A stretch of DNA of 64,000 bases from Planococcus shenhongbingii (GTDB taxonomy: Bacteria > Bacillota > Bacilli > Bacillales_A > Planococcaceae): the NCBI RefSeq assembly GCF_030413635.1, contig NZ_CP129235.1:1550001-1614000 (forward strand), read 5' to 3'. Of the stretch, positions 1 to 9,288 are shown one piece after another. A program made the position numbers and the translations under genes. The first letter of the stretch is position 1. Each line of letters begins with the position of its first letter. Below the pieces are notes generated by a model that saw only the letters and a program-made list of their open reading frames with translations, made no database searches and was not told the DNA's origin.

Positions 1-1
1 A

Positions 2-28
2 ATTGCATTAGAAGGAGTAAACGAATGA
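2..28 (+). CDS. 3' end of upstream gene, probably lon (partial)
   Basis: An open frame enters from the left edge and reads I-A-L-E-G-V-N-E before a TGA at 26-28. This stop overlaps the ATG of the next gene (25-27), as expected for translationally coupled genes. In Bacillales the gene directly before ysxC is the ATP-dependent protease gene lonA, so a Lon tail is the likely identity. That rests on synteny; eight residues are too few to prove it. Confidence 0.45.
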   Translation: MALEGVNE

Positions 29-609
29 TTGTCAATAACGTAGAACTTGTCATCAGTGCCGTCCGCCCGGATCAATATCCGGAAGACGGCTTACCGGAAT
101 TTGCTTTAGCAGGGCGTTCGAACGTCGGGAAATCGTCGTTCATCAACAAAATGATCGGACGCAAAAGCATGGCGCGCACTTCCTCGAAACCCGGGAAAAC
201 GCAGACGCTGAACTTTTATAAAATTGAAGAGAAATTATTTTACGTCGATGTTCCGGGCTATGGCTATGCGAAAGTATCCAAGTCGGAACGCGAAGCATGG
301 GGCAAGATGATCGAACGGTATATCACCGGACGTGAAGAGTTGCGTGCCGTGATTCAAATCGTCGATCTTCGCCACCCGCCGAGCAAAGACGATATCGCGA
401 TGTATGACTTTATGAAGCATTTCGATATTCCGTGCATTATCATCGCCACCAAAGCGGACAAGATCCCGAAAGGCAAATGGGAAAAGCACAAGAAAATAGT
501 TCGCCAGGCTCTCGATATGGACAAGAACGATCCGCTGGTCGTCTTTTCATCCGAAACAGGCATCGGCAAAGATATGGCTTGGGCGGAAATTGAAAAAAGA
601 ATGCAATGA
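25..609 (+). CDS. ysxC: ribosome biogenesis GTP-binding protein YsxC/EngB
   Basis: Small TrmE-Era-EngA-EngB-type GTPase (194 aa, normal length) needed for late 50S ribosomal subunit assembly. The G1 P-loop GRSNVGKSS lies near residues 30-38, the G3 motif DVPGYGYAK near residue 75 and the G4 motif TKAD near residue 141. The start ATG at 25 follows an AAGGAG site and overlaps the stop of the preceding reading frame, so the gene is coupled to it. A strong intrinsic terminator follows at once, which closes the lon-ysxC unit and separates it from the haem operon. Confidence 0.95.
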   Translation: MIVNNVELVISAVRPDQYPEDGLPEFALAGRSNVGKSSFINKMIGRKSMARTSSKPGKTQTLNFYKIEEKLFYVDVPGYGYAKVSKSEREAWGKMIERYITGREELRAVIQIVDLRHPPSKDDIAMYDFMKHFDIPCIIIATKADKIPKGKWEKHKKIVRQALDMDKNDPLVVFSSETGIGKDMAWAEIEKRMQ

Positions 610-615
610 GAATGA

Positions 616-640
616 AGCGCAGCTTTGGCTGCGCTTTTTT
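616..640 (+). terminator. rho-independent terminator after ysxC
   Basis: Perfect 8-bp stem AGCGCAGC/GCTGCGCT with a 4-nt TTTG loop, followed by six T residues, 7 bp after the ysxC stop. Confidence 0.9.
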
Positions 641-953
641 GTTTGGATTTTTAAAGCGCGAAGGTTTGCTGCAAGCAAGGTGTTTATCGCCAGCCGATCC
701 GACGGCTGGCTGGTAAACCGAGTTTTGGACTTATGGAGGAAGAGAAGAAAATATTATTGTATATAGGAAACAATAATGAAGGGGTTCCGACAAAAAGGAC
801 TTGAATTACGACCAATTGAGAACGAGTTCCGACAAATCAGCTGTGAATTACAACCAATTTGCTTTGAGTTGCAACCAATCCCAAAGCCGTGTCTCGCTTA
901 AGTTTTCTCACTATTTCGACTAAGAGCGTTCTGCTTGTTAGTGGTGTGCCGCT
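641..953. other. non-coding gap with hairpin and 21-bp-phased motif array
   Basis: No gene is visible between the ysxC terminator and the hemA promoter. A short hairpin (CCAGCCG...CGGCTGG, about 691-711) is followed by a five-unit array listed separately. Confidence 0.6.
785..880 (+). repeat. 21-bp-phased motif array (TTACGACCAA type)
   Basis: Five degenerate copies of TT(A/C/G)C(G/A)AC(C)AA start at 785, 806, 827, 848 and 869, giving spacings of exactly 21, 21, 21 and 21 bp. The first four alternate between TTCCGACAA and TTACGACCAA/TTACAACCAA forms. The roughly 10 bp between copies are not conserved. The array lies 3' of the ysxC terminator and has no coding signal. Confidence 0.7.
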
Positions 954-983
954 TTGTTAAACTTACATTATAATAATTATAAA
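954..983 (+). promoter_or_regulatory. candidate hemA operon promoter overlapping the PerR box
   Basis: TTGTTA at 954-959 and TATAAA at 978-983 are separated by 18 bp, a plausible sigma-A promoter. The PerR box at 968-982 sits in the spacer and -10, an ideal position for repression. A second possible start is the extended -10 TGG-TATACT at 1039-1047, closer to the gene. Which is used cannot be decided from sequence. Confidence 0.5.
968..982. promoter_or_regulatory. PerR box (peroxide regulator operator)
   Basis: TTATAATAATTATAA is an exact match to the 15-bp PerR consensus TTATAATNATTATAA (7-1-7 palindrome), located 107 bp before the hemA start. In B. subtilis the hemAXCDBL operon is a known PerR target, so this is the expected operator for derepression by hydrogen peroxide. 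Confidence 0.85.
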
Positions 984-1088
984 TAAACATACTTTCATTG
1001 CTTGTTCACAATTTAAAATGCTTACAGCAGCAGGAAAGTGGTATACTTACTTATATTGAAATATGAACGTGAAAGGTGTTTTGATCCC

Positions 1089-2459
1089 ATGCATACATTA
1101 GTAGTCGGGGTGAATTATCGCTCTGCACCTGTGGAAATCCGAGAAAAGCTTTCATTCATCGAAGCAGAACTGCCGCAGGCCATGCAAGCGTTAAAAGAAC
1201 AAAAAAGCATATTGGAAAATGTCATCGTGTCGACTTGCAACCGGACGGAAATTTATGCGGTGGTGGACCAGCTTCACACAGGACGTTACTATGTGAAGCA
1301 ATTTTTGGCGGATTATTTCGGAATCCCTCAAGAGTCGTTGTCCCAGTATTTATTTGTCCATGAACAGCAAGAAGCGGTAGAGCATTTATTCCGTGTGACT
1401 GCCGGCATCGATTCAATGGTGCTTGGCGAAACACAGATTCTTGGCCAAGTAAGAAACAGTTTTCTTGCGGGACAGGAATACGGCACGACTGGCACAGTAT
1501 TCAACCAATTGTTCAAGCAAGCGGTGACTCTTGCGAAACGTGCACATTCTGAAACAGCTATCGGCGAAAACGCCGTGTCTGTTTCCTATGCAGCGGTTGA
1601 ACTGGGCAAGAAAATTTTCGGCACGTTGAAAAACAAACGGGTCGTTATTTTGGGCGCGGGCAAAATGGGCGAACTGGCTATCAAGAATTTGCAAGGCAGC
1701 GGCGCTGACAACGTGACGGTCATTAACCGTACATTGGATAAAGCTGAAGCTTTGGCTGAAAAATTCAACGGGCGCGCACTTCCGATGAGCCAATTGCAAT
1801 GTGCGCTTCTTGAAGCAGATATTCTGATTTCTTCAACAGGCGCTACAGATTATGTCATCGACTTTGAATTGATGCAGTTTGTGGAAAAACTCCGCAAAGG
1901 CAAACCATTATTCATGGTGGACATTGCTGTGCCTCGCGATGTAGACCCGCGTATTGCGGACTTATCCAATGTATTTTTATATGACATCGATGATATGCAA
2001 GGGATCGTTGAAGCGAACCTGGCTGAACGCGAACGGGCAGCAGGGGAAATCATGACGATGATCGGCCAGGAAACACACCAGTTCAACGACTGGTTGGCGA
2101 CACTTGGAGTAGTTCCAGTCATTTCGGCATTGCGCCAGAAAGCATTGAACATCCAAGCAGAAACAATGGCGAGCATTGAAAACAAAATGCCGGACCTGAC
2201 AGATCGCGAAAAGAAAATATTGAACAAACATACCAAATCAATCATCAATCAATTGCTGAAAGAACCGATCCTGCAGGCCAAAGAAATGGCCGGATCACCC
2301 AACTCGTTTGAAAAGCTTGAGCTGTTCCAGCAGATTTTCGGCATTGAAGATGACGTGGAAGCGGAAGTCAATAAACAAATGAGCGCTCCGAAAGTCAAAG
2401 CGGCTAAAAACATAGAACAGACCCAACAAAAACAAGAAACTCCCGGATATTCATTTTAA
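1089..2459 (+). CDS. hemA: glutamyl-tRNA reductase
   Basis: First committed step of the C5 haem pathway: NADPH-dependent reduction of glutamyl-tRNA(Glu) to glutamate-1-semialdehyde. The protein is 456 aa from the ATG at 1089. The frame is open further upstream, but the conserved N-terminus M-H-T-L-V-V-G and an AAAGG site at 1070-1074 support this start. The catalytic cysteine lies in STCNRTE (near residue 50), the family signature GETQILGQV near residue 115, and the NADP-binding Rossmann motif GAGKMGELA near 185-195. A C-terminal dimerisation helix and a polar Q/K-rich tail complete it. It is the first gene of hemAXCDBL and lies behind the PerR box. Confidence 0.96.
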   Translation: MHTLVVGVNYRSAPVEIREKLSFIEAELPQAMQALKEQKSILENVIVSTCNRTEIYAVVDQLHTGRYYVKQFLADYFGIPQESLSQYLFVHEQQEAVEHLFRVTAGIDSMVLGETQILGQVRNSFLAGQEYGTTGTVFNQLFKQAVTLAKRAHSETAIGENAVSVSYAAVELGKKIFGTLKNKRVVILGAGKMGELAIKNLQGSGADNVTVINRTLDKAEALAEKFNGRALPMSQLQCALLEADILISSTGATDYVIDFELMQFVEKLRKGKPLFMVDIAVPRDVDPRIADLSNVFLYDIDDMQGIVEANLAERERAAGEIMTMIGQETHQFNDWLATLGVVPVISALRQKALNIQAETMASIENKMPDLTDREKKILNKHTKSIINQLLKEPILQAKEMAGSPNSFEKLELFQQIFGIEDDVEAEVNKQMSAPKVKAAKNIEQTQQKQETPGYSF

Positions 2460-2543
2460 GCTTTCTGAAAGAGGCGTTTTCGAATCTATATGCTAAAATG
2501 TAGATGCGGAACGCCTTTAATTATGGAAACGAAGGGGAATGGG

Positions 2544-3374
2544 ATGGCTGATATAACAATGGCAAGGCTGCACGAAGCTATGGTTATTCTATATGCTGTC
2601 AGCCTTGTTTTTTATTTTATTGATTACTTATATAAAGAGAAAAAAGCAAGCCGCATTGCCATGACGCTGCTCGGTGTGGTGTGGGTCATGCAAACGGTTT
2701 TCCTGGTGTTATATATCATCGAAACGCAGCGCTTCCCGATCCTGACGCTGTTTGAAGGGATTTACTTTTATGCCTGGCTGTTAGTGACCCTGTCACTGGT
2801 CCTGCGGATTTTCTACCGCTTTGATTTTGCGGTATTTTTCATCAACATCATCGGCTTCATATTCATGACTATCCATACATTTGCACCGGTTCAGATTGAA
2901 AAGTCCCCGGCCGGGCAGGACCTTGTATCGGAATTATTATTTATCCATATCACATTCGCGATTTTATCGTATGTCGCATTTTCTTTGTCATTTGTCTTTT
3001 CAGCGCTGCATATGGTGCTGTACCGTCTGCTGAAAAAGAAAAAGTGGACAAAGCAATGGAGCAATTTGCCGTCACTCGGCCAAACGGAGACCGGCATGAC
3101 GATTTCGATTCTGGTCGGAATATCGCTGCTGTTCGTGTCGCTTGTTCTAGGGCTGCAATGGGCATATATTTCACTGGCGGAATTCTCGCTGCTTGATTTT
3201 AAAATCATCGGGTCCTTTGTTTTGCTGATCGTCTACAGCGTAGTGTTGTACCGACACCGCAAAGGTGCTATGAACGGCATGTCGTATGCCATGGCCCATA
3301 TCTATGCGTTTTTACTATTATTAATCAACTTCTTTTTAGGAAGCCGGTTATCGGAATTTCATTTTTGGTATTAA
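2544..3374 (+). CDS. hemX: HemX-type cytochrome c assembly (CcsA-like) membrane protein
   Basis: Integral membrane protein of the CcmC/CcsA-like family (276 aa) with about eight hydrophobic helices. In B. subtilis HemX lowers the amount of HemA; the mechanism is not established. ATG 2544 ([11 protein letters not shown]) is preferred over the upstream frame opening at 2490, because a GAAGGGG site at 2531-2537 lies 6 nt before it and the length then matches the family. The gene sits between hemA and hemC as in the canonical operon. Confidence 0.9.
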   Translation: MADITMARLHEAMVILYAVSLVFYFIDYLYKEKKASRIAMTLLGVVWVMQTVFLVLYIIETQRFPILTLFEGIYFYAWLLVTLSLVLRIFYRFDFAVFFINIIGFIFMTIHTFAPVQIEKSPAGQDLVSELLFIHITFAILSYVAFSLSFVFSALHMVLYRLLKKKKWTKQWSNLPSLGQTETGMTISILVGISLLFVSLVLGLQWAYISLAEFSLLDFKIIGSFVLLIVYSVVLYRHRKGAMNGMSYAMAHIYAFLLLLINFFLGSRLSEFHFWY

Positions 3375-3391
3375 GGAAAGGTAGGATTCAT

Positions 3392-4321
3392 TTGAGAAAA
3401 ATTATTGTAGGTACACGAAGAAGCAAGCTTGCGTTAACGCAGACCAATCAATTCATCGAAAAGTTGAAAGCGGCGGGAGCGCCATTTGAATTTGAAATAA
3501 AAGAAATTGTGACAAAAGGCGACCGCATTCTGGATGTAACGCTTTCTAAAGTCGGCGGCAAAGGGTTGTTCGTAAAAGAAATCGAGCAAGCTTTGCACGA
3601 TAAAGAAATTGATTTCGCTGTCCACAGCATGAAAGACATGCCATCGGTTTTGCCTGAAGGCTTTGTCATCGGCTGTGTGCCTGAACGCGAAGATCCGCGC
3701 GATGCGTTTATTTCAAATGACCATGTGAAATTCATGGATCTTCCTGTAGGAGCGGTGGTGGGAACGAGCAGCCTGCGTCGCAGTTCTCAATTGCTGTTGA
3801 TGCGTCCTGACCTGGATATCCAATGGATCCGAGGCAACATCGATACACGTTTGGAAAAATTGAAATCAGGTGAATTTGATGCCATTCTTCTTGCAGCTGC
3901 AGGCCTTAAACGGATGGGCTGGAAAGACGAGATTGTAACGGAATTCCTTGAAGTGGATGAATGCCTGCCAGCGATTGGCCAAGGCGCACTCGGCATTGAA
4001 TGCCGTGAAGACGATGCAGAATTGCTTGCGGAATTGGCGAAAGTCAACGATGAAAATACAGCTTTAGCGGTTACTGCAGAACGTAAATTCCTAAAAGACA
4101 TGGACGGCAGCTGCCAAGTGCCGATTGCCGGATATGCCACGGTGAATAATGGTGAAATATCGTTTACCGGCTTGATTTCATCACCGGATGCCGATGTGAT
4201 TTTCAAAGAATCCATTGTCAGCCGCGATCCGATCGAAGCAGGCAGTACGGTGGCTGAACGCATCAGCTCACAGGGCGGCTATGAACTAATCCAAAAAGTA
4301 AAAGCTGAGAACCATGTTTGA
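3392..4321 (+). CDS. hemC: porphobilinogen deaminase (hydroxymethylbilane synthase)
   Basis: Polymerises four porphobilinogen molecules into hydroxymethylbilane on a dipyrromethane cofactor. The protein is 309 aa. TTG at 3392, preceded by an AAGGAAAGGTAGG site, gives the conserved start [15 protein letters not shown]. Visible signatures are HSMKDMP (near residue 78) and the cofactor-attachment cysteine in DGSCQVP (near residue 241). The 3' end overlaps the hemD ATG by 8 nt, implying coupled translation. Confidence 0.95.
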   Translation: MRKIIVGTRRSKLALTQTNQFIEKLKAAGAPFEFEIKEIVTKGDRILDVTLSKVGGKGLFVKEIEQALHDKEIDFAVHSMKDMPSVLPEGFVIGCVPEREDPRDAFISNDHVKFMDLPVGAVVGTSSLRRSSQLLLMRPDLDIQWIRGNIDTRLEKLKSGEFDAILLAAAGLKRMGWKDEIVTEFLEVDECLPAIGQGALGIECREDDAELLAELAKVNDENTALAVTAERKFLKDMDGSCQVPIAGYATVNNGEISFTGLISSPDADVIFKESIVSRDPIEAGSTVAERISSQGGYELIQKVKAENHV

Positions 4322-5009
4322 TCCTGAATTTCCATTGACGGGCGAGACCATCGTCTTTACGGGCTCTAACCAGCCGGAAGAAGCGGTCGAACTTGTTGAA
4401 AAATTTGGCGGCAAAACTTTGTATTATCCGCTCATAGAAACTTCAGTCCGGCAGTCGCAACTGCCGGATTTCGAACGTTACGACTGGTTGATTTTCACGA
4501 GTGGTAACAGTGCGGAAGCATTTTGCCAATTGCATTTAGCAACGCACGCCAAAATTGCTGCCGTCGGAGAAAAGACAGCGGAAGTTCTCGAACAGCATGG
4601 CTATAAAGTGAGCTTTATGCCATCCGTTTACAGCGCCGATGTGTTTGTAAAGGAATTTCCTGCTGTTGCCGGTGAAGCCAACTGTTTATTCATCAAAGGC
4701 TCGCTTGCCAGAAACACCATCGCATCGATGCCGATGAAGGTGGATGAATGGATTATTTATGAGACCACCTTTAAAATAGAGAATGCCGAGAAATTAAAAG
4801 CCCTGGACGGCGTCACTGTGATATTCGCCAGCCCTTCAGCCGTTTCCGCATACCGGGAAGCAGGCGGGGACTGGTCCGGCATCCGGGTTGCTGCCATCGG
4901 GCATGTTACGGAAAATGCCATCCGCCAAGAAGGCGGAACGGTCGACTTTATTCCTGAGAAATATACGTATACCGAAATCATCAACGAAATCGTGAAAGGA
5001 AGTTTTTAA
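4314..5009 (+). CDS. hemD: uroporphyrinogen-III synthase
   Basis: Cyclises hydroxymethylbilane with inversion of ring D. It is 231 aa, with the fast-diverging bilobed HemD fold typical of the family. Recognisable landmarks are [11 protein letters not shown] (near residue 61), [11 protein letters not shown], and [12 protein letters not shown] in the second lobe. Family sequence similarity is low, so the call rests on these motifs and on the exact operon position between hemC and hemB. It overlaps hemC by 8 nt and is separated from hemB by 2 nt. Confidence 0.92.
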   Translation: MFDPEFPLTGETIVFTGSNQPEEAVELVEKFGGKTLYYPLIETSVRQSQLPDFERYDWLIFTSGNSAEAFCQLHLATHAKIAAVGEKTAEVLEQHGYKVSFMPSVYSADVFVKEFPAVAGEANCLFIKGSLARNTIASMPMKVDEWIIYETTFKIENAEKLKALDGVTVIFASPSAVSAYREAGGDWSGIRVAAIGHVTENAIRQEGGTVDFIPEKYTYTEIINEIVKGSF

Positions 5010-5011
5010 TA

Positions 5012-5992
5012 ATGAATGAATTGAATTTCAACCGCGGACGCCGCTTGCGCACTACTGCGAATCTCCGCTCAATGGTCCGTGAAACCAGCTTGCAGAAAGA
5101 AGATTTCATTTACCCGATTTTCGTCGTAGAAGGCGAAAACGTCAAAACAGAAATTTCTTCCATGCCGGGCGTGTTCCATTTTTCATTGGACAGACTGGGT
5201 GAAGAACTTGATGAAGTCGTCGGACTGGGCATTCCATCCGTTATTTTGTTCGGTGTGCCGAATGAAAAAGATGCAGTCGGAACGCAGGCTTACCACGACC
5301 ACGGCATCACGCAAGAAGCCATCCGTTTTGCAAAAGAACGCCATCCGGACCTTGTGGTCATCGCGGATACTTGCCTATGCCAGTATACAGATCATGGGCA
5401 TTGCGGGGTTATTGAAAACGGTGTGATTTTAAATGACGAATCGCTTGACCTTTTGGCGCGTACCGCTGTATCACAGGCGAAAGCTGGAGCAGACATCATC
5501 GCTCCATCGAATATGATGGACGGGTTTGTTGCGGCGATCCGCTACGGCCTTGACCAAGCTGGATTTGAAAACACGCCGATCATGAGCTACGGTGTGAAAT
5601 ATGCATCTGCTTATTACGGACCGTTCCGTGAAGCGGCGCATTCAACGCCGCAATTCGGCGACCGCAAAACTTATCAAATGGACCCGGCAAACCGCCTGGA
5701 AGCACTTCGTGAAGCAACGTCTGATATTGAAGAAGGCGCGGATTTCATGATTGTGAAACCGGCTCTTTCTTACTTGGATATCATCCGCGAAGTACGCGAC
5801 AATTTTGATATTCCGATTGTTGCTTACAACGTTTCCGGCGAATACGCCATGGTTAAAGCAGCAGCGTTGAACGGCTGGGTGGATGAAAAGAAAATGGTTC
5901 TTGAAACGTTGCTTAGCATGAAACGGGCAGGAGCAGACATCGTTATGACGTACCACGCAAAAGACGCGGCACGTTGGCTGGAGGAGAAATAA
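5012..5992 (+). CDS. hemB: delta-aminolevulinic acid dehydratase (porphobilinogen synthase)
   Basis: Condenses two 5-aminolevulinate molecules to porphobilinogen. It is 326 aa, standard length. The cysteine cluster [13 protein letters not shown] (near residues 117-130) marks the zinc-dependent class. Schiff-base lysines are seen in [14 protein letters not shown] and in [12 protein letters not shown] (near residues 194 and 250). Its stop overlaps the hemL ATG (TAATG), and the hemL ribosome binding site lies inside its 3' end. Confidence 0.96.
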   Translation: MNELNFNRGRRLRTTANLRSMVRETSLQKEDFIYPIFVVEGENVKTEISSMPGVFHFSLDRLGEELDEVVGLGIPSVILFGVPNEKDAVGTQAYHDHGITQEAIRFAKERHPDLVVIADTCLCQYTDHGHCGVIENGVILNDESLDLLARTAVSQAKAGADIIAPSNMMDGFVAAIRYGLDQAGFENTPIMSYGVKYASAYYGPFREAAHSTPQFGDRKTYQMDPANRLEALREATSDIEEGADFMIVKPALSYLDIIREVRDNFDIPIVAYNVSGEYAMVKAAALNGWVDEKKMVLETLLSMKRAGADIVMTYHAKDAARWLEEK

Positions 5993-7278
5993 TGGGATAC
6001 GAAAAATCGATTGCAGCATTTGAAGAAGCAAAAAAATTAATGCCGGGCGGCGTTAACTCGCCGGTGCGTGCATTCAAATCGGTCAATATGGATCCGATTT
6101 TCATGGCTTCCGGAAGCGGAGCCACGATTACCGACATCGACGGCAATACGTATATCGACTATGTCTTGTCATGGGGGCCGCTGATTTTGGGCCATTCACA
6201 TCCGGAAGTCGTCAAGGCGATCCAGGAAGTGGCAGTATCCGGAACAAGTTTCGGAGCTCCGACTTTACTCGAAAACAAATTGGCGAAACTGGTCATGGAA
6301 CGCGTGCCATCGATTGAAATGATCCGCATGGTTTCATCCGGTACAGAAGCCACAATGAGTGCTTTGCGTGTGGCGCGCGGCTATACCGGCCGCAGCAAAA
6401 TCCTGAAATTCGAAGGCTGCTACCATGGCCATGCCGACAGCTTGCTGATCAAAGCAGGATCCGGTGTTGCGACATTAGGCTTGCCGGACTCACCGGGAGT
6501 GCCGGAATCGGTTGCGAAAAACACCATTACGGTTCCTTACAACGACCTTGAAAGTGTGCGTCTGGCATTCAAGGAATTCGGTGACGACCTTGCAGCAGTC
6601 ATCGTAGAACCGGTTGCAGGCAATATGGGCGTTGTTCCTCCAAGCGAAGGTTTCTTGCAGGAATTGCGCAACTTGACGCATGAAGCAGGCACGATTTTAA
6701 TCTTTGATGAAGTCATGACAGGCTTCCGTGTCGGCTACAACTGCGCACAAGGCCATTTCGGCGTTACACCGGACATGACTTGCCTTGGAAAAGTGATCGG
6801 CGGCGGACTGCCTGTCGGCGCATTCGGTGGCAAGCGTGAAATCATGCAGCAAGTGGCGCCAAGCGGTTCGATTTACCAGGCTGGGACTTTGTCAGGGAAC
6901 CCGCTTGCGATGACTGCCGGCTACGAAACATTATCCCGTTTAAATGAAAAAACTTATGAGACTTTCGTCAAACGCGGCGATCAGCTGGAAGCCGGTTTCC
7001 GTGCAGCGGCTGAGAAATACAACATCCCGCACACCGTGAACCGTGCAGGCTCGATGATCGGCTTCTTTTTTACGAATGAACCTGTCGTTGACTTTGCAAC
7101 AGCAAAAACATCGGATACGGAACTGTTTGCTGACTACTACCGTTTGATGGCGGAAGAAGGCATCTTCCTGCCGCCTTCTCAGTTTGAAGGCATGTTCTTG
7201 TCTTCAGCGCATACGGAAGAGCATATTGCAAAAACAGTGGAAGCCTTCCATACCGTGTTTGCGAAATTAGCTAAATAA
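5992..7278 (+). CDS. hemL: glutamate-1-semialdehyde 2,1-aminomutase
   Basis: PLP-dependent class III aminotransferase fold that converts glutamate-1-semialdehyde to 5-aminolevulinate, the product used by HemB next door. It is 428 aa from ATG 5992, with a strong GGAGGAG site 5 nt upstream inside hemB. An earlier TTG in frame (5974) lacks a site and is rejected. Landmarks are [16 protein letters not shown] (PLP phosphate loop, near 120), [11 protein letters not shown] (near 240) and the PLP lysine in [13 protein letters not shown] (near 265). It is the last gene of the operon and is followed by a terminator. Confidence 0.96.
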   Translation: MGYEKSIAAFEEAKKLMPGGVNSPVRAFKSVNMDPIFMASGSGATITDIDGNTYIDYVLSWGPLILGHSHPEVVKAIQEVAVSGTSFGAPTLLENKLAKLVMERVPSIEMIRMVSSGTEATMSALRVARGYTGRSKILKFEGCYHGHADSLLIKAGSGVATLGLPDSPGVPESVAKNTITVPYNDLESVRLAFKEFGDDLAAVIVEPVAGNMGVVPPSEGFLQELRNLTHEAGTILIFDEVMTGFRVGYNCAQGHFGVTPDMTCLGKVIGGGLPVGAFGGKREIMQQVAPSGSIYQAGTLSGNPLAMTAGYETLSRLNEKTYETFVKRGDQLEAGFRAAAEKYNIPHTVNRAGSMIGFFFTNEPVVDFATAKTSDTELFADYYRLMAEEGIFLPPSQFEGMFLSSAHTEEHIAKTVEAFHTVFAKLAK

Positions 7279-7287
7279 TTCTTAAAG

Positions 7288-7319
7288 ACCTGGCTATTTT
7301 GGTGGCCGGGTTTTTTTTT
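7288..7319 (+). terminator. terminator of the hem operon
   Basis: Stem ACCTGGC/GCCGGGT (one G-U pair) followed by nine T residues, 10 bp after the hemL stop. Confidence 0.85.
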
Positions 7320-7337
7320 GTGCAGATTTGTGGGTGA

Positions 7338-7455
7338 GTGATCATAGAAGTGCGTAGAGTGATCATTGAATCCTAGGAGTGACCATAGAAGCGAGTTGAA
7401 TGATCATAGAAATGAAATAGTGATCATAGAACCACAAAAAGTGCTCATAGAACCA
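7338..7455 (+). repeat. 21-bp-phased GTGATCATAGAA array
   Basis: Six copies of (G/A)TG(A/C)(T/C)CAT(A/T)GAA start at 7338, 7359, 7379, 7400, 7420 and 7441, spacing 21, 20, 21, 20, 21. The core TGATCA is itself palindromic. The same motif recurs in inverted orientation after minD. The rest of the 7320-7729 gap holds no gene. Confidence 0.75.
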
Positions 7456-7567
7456 CGCAAAGCTGCCTTACTATGAAGAATTAATTCGAGAAGAGAAGAT
7501 GTTGCCGACAACTGGGCGCTGCTGAAAGTAAACTTCCGTTTCCTACAAGTAAAAAAGCACTTTCGCT

Positions 7568-7587
7568 TTTCGCTTGCGAAAAGCCGG
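7568..7587. repeat. perfect hairpin GCTTTTCGC/GCGAAAAGC
   Basis: Nine-bp perfect inverted repeat with a 2-nt TT loop in the gap before the AbrB-family gene. A near-identical palindrome occurs in the niaR-side gap near 42158-42178. Confidence 0.5.
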
Positions 7588-7729
7588 CATCACTATTCTT
7601 GCACTTTCTGAATAAAAGGGAAAACCCCTGTACTTCACAAAGATTTATTCCAAATCAGAAGATTTTAGCCGCTTGATGCGGTAACATGGAATTAATTGAT
7701 ATTTCGGAGAACGAAAGGCAGGTGGGGAG

Positions 7730-8779
7730 ATGTCCATATTCTTTAGAACAGCGCTGATTGCAGCTTTGGCGGGCTGGTTGTTTGAAACGCTGGGCATCTT
7801 CCTGCCGTGGCTGCTCGGGCCGATGTTTACGCTATTGCTGGTCAGCCAATTCACCAACATCAAGCTGTATTGGCCAAAATCGCTGCGGACAGCCGGGCTC
7901 GTGCTATTGGGTGTGCAAATCGGTTCGTCGTTTACACGTGATGCGGTTTTATTGATGTGGTTCGATTTGCCGTATATGGCGTTCATGACTTTGTCCGTCG
8001 TGATTTTGTCCATCTTGCTCGGCCTGCTGTTTAAAAAGATGGTCAATGAAAGCTTGGCGACGAGTCTGCTGGGATCGATTCCAGGGGGGCTTGCGCAGAT
8101 GGTGGTCATTGCGGAAGATGTAAAATCAGCGAATATTACGGTGGTGACGATGATGCAGACCATCCGGATTTTTATGGTCGTCACAATCGTTCCGTTTCTA
8201 ACAGTGTTTTTGACAGGCAGGGAACAGAGCGAACTGACTGAGCAGTTATTCACATTTGCTCCGGTGGCATCTCTTGGCGGGCTTTTGATTGGATTGGTGC
8301 TGTATTTCGGAATGAAACGAATCGGCTTTCCGGCTGCGGAACTCTTGGCGCCGATATTGACGCTGGCAATTGTCCAGACGATAACAGGGGATATTTTAAT
8401 CGATATGCCGTATTGGCTCATTGCCATTGCACAGATTTGCATCGGCGCCAGTCTCGGACTGCAGATGGAACAGATCGGTGATAAGCTGACGTTCCGTTTA
8501 GGTGCGGCGATTGTCCTCAATAATGTGTTGCTCATCAGTTTTACGGTATTCATCGCGTATATCCTGAGCAATTGGCTGCCGGACTATATTTTCCTTGATT
8601 TCTTTTTAAGCGCGGCGCCTGGCGGCATTGCGGAAATGGCGATTACGGCGCTGGCAACTGGCGGCGATGTAGCACTCATCACCAGTTTTCAATTGTTCCG
8701 GCTGTTTTTTATTCTGCTGGTAGCATCACCGATTGTCACTTACATTGTCAAAAGGCTTGACGCTAAAAGCGGAACTTGA
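7730..8779 (+). CDS. AbrB-family integral membrane protein
   Basis: 349-aa polytopic membrane protein of the AbrB/putative ammonia monooxygenase family (two AbrB_dup-type repeats), not the DNA-binding transition-state regulator AbrB. About ten hydrophobic helices are visible. Each half carries the glycine-rich family signature: FLPWLLGPMFTLLL and GSIPGGLAQMVVIAEDVK in the N-half, and FFLSAAPGGIAEMAITAL in the C-half. The start ATG follows GGTGGGGA. Members are thought to be transporters, but the substrate is unknown. It stands alone, and the valS promoter overlaps its 3' end. Confidence 0.85.
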   Translation: MSIFFRTALIAALAGWLFETLGIFLPWLLGPMFTLLLVSQFTNIKLYWPKSLRTAGLVLLGVQIGSSFTRDAVLLMWFDLPYMAFMTLSVVILSILLGLLFKKMVNESLATSLLGSIPGGLAQMVVIAEDVKSANITVVTMMQTIRIFMVVTIVPFLTVFLTGREQSELTEQLFTFAPVASLGGLLIGLVLYFGMKRIGFPAAELLAPILTLAIVQTITGDILIDMPYWLIAIAQICIGASLGLQMEQIGDKLTFRLGAAIVLNNVLLISFTVFIAYILSNWLPDYIFLDFFLSAAPGGIAEMAITALATGGDVALITSFQLFRLFFILLVASPIVTYIVKRLDAKSGT

Positions 8780-8786
8780 GTATAAT
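8757..8786 (+). promoter_or_regulatory. valS promoter
   Basis: TTGACG (8757-8762) and a perfect TATAAT (8781-8786), 18 bp apart. The -35 lies inside the 3' end of the upstream gene and the -10 just after its stop. The T-box leader begins directly downstream. Confidence 0.75.
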
Positions 8787-8792
8787 GAACGA

Positions 8793-9042
8793 AAGTATAT
8801 ATTTGATGCGTTGATGAGGATAGTAGAATGTGCGTACATTTCAGAGAGAAAACCAAGTGGTGAGAGGTTTTCATGAACAATCATTTGAATGTCACCTCGG
8901 AGCAGTTCCCGTGAAATTCGAGTAGCGGAAACCGGATGTGAAATCCGTTATCGAACTTGAGAGCCAGGTTTATTTTGACTTGTGCATAAAGGTGGTACCG
9001 CGAACAACTCCTTCGTCCTTTTACAGACGAAGGGGTTTTTTT
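8793..9042 (+). ncRNA. T-box leader of valS
   Basis: The conserved T-box AAAGGTGGTACCGCGA lies at 8988-9003, followed by terminator stem CTCCTTCGTC/GACGAAGGGG (9008-9035) and a T run. Upstream, stem I features can be seen: GATAGTA near 8818, the AGAGAG bulge region near 8842, and a specifier loop reading GAAT-GTC-A near 8890. GTC is a valine codon, matching valS downstream. Uncharged tRNA(Val) would stabilise the antiterminator. Confidence 0.9.
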
Positions 9043-9102
9043 GTTTTCCGGGAAAACCTTCTCTCAAGAATAAACTTTAAGGCTATGTTTAATGTTCTTG
9101 TT

Positions 9103-9227
9103 GATATTCCGCAAAACAGCTACGCTTGCCGCGGGCGAGCGCCAAGCCTCCTCAGTCGCTAGCGCTCCTTGCGGGGTCTCGGCTGTCTCGCTATCCCGCA
9201 GGCGTCTCCGCTGTTTTGCTTCATATC
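9103..9227. mobile_element. MITE-like repeat copy 1
   Basis: 125-bp GC-rich element whose ends form an 18-bp imperfect terminal inverted repeat (GATATTCCGCAAAACAGC at the left; complement of the right end GATATGAAGCAAAACAGC; 15/18 identical). The same element occurs at 30284, 47246, 59495 and 63193. No transposase is encoded. It lies between the T-box terminator and the valS ribosome binding site, so it is transcribed as part of the valS leader. Confidence 0.7.
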
Positions 9228-9288
9228 TTTATTCGTGAATAATCAGCTCTGATATACAACATAGCTAATTAAAAAAGGAGGAATTTCA

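Noticed and set aside
785..880. Phased arrays as CRISPR arrays
   Set aside because: Conserved units are only ~10-13 bp with ~9-bp spacers, far below CRISPR repeat and spacer sizes. No cas genes are present.
1038..1088. Upstream extension of hemA
   Set aside because: It would place the -10-like TATACT inside the gene and adds residues not found in glutamyl-tRNA reductases. ATG 1089 has the ribosome binding site.
7645..8571. 308-aa minus-strand open frame opposite the AbrB-family gene
   Set aside because: Serine/isoleucine-rich shadow translation of a membrane protein gene. The + frame has family motifs and a ribosome binding site; the minus frame has neither.
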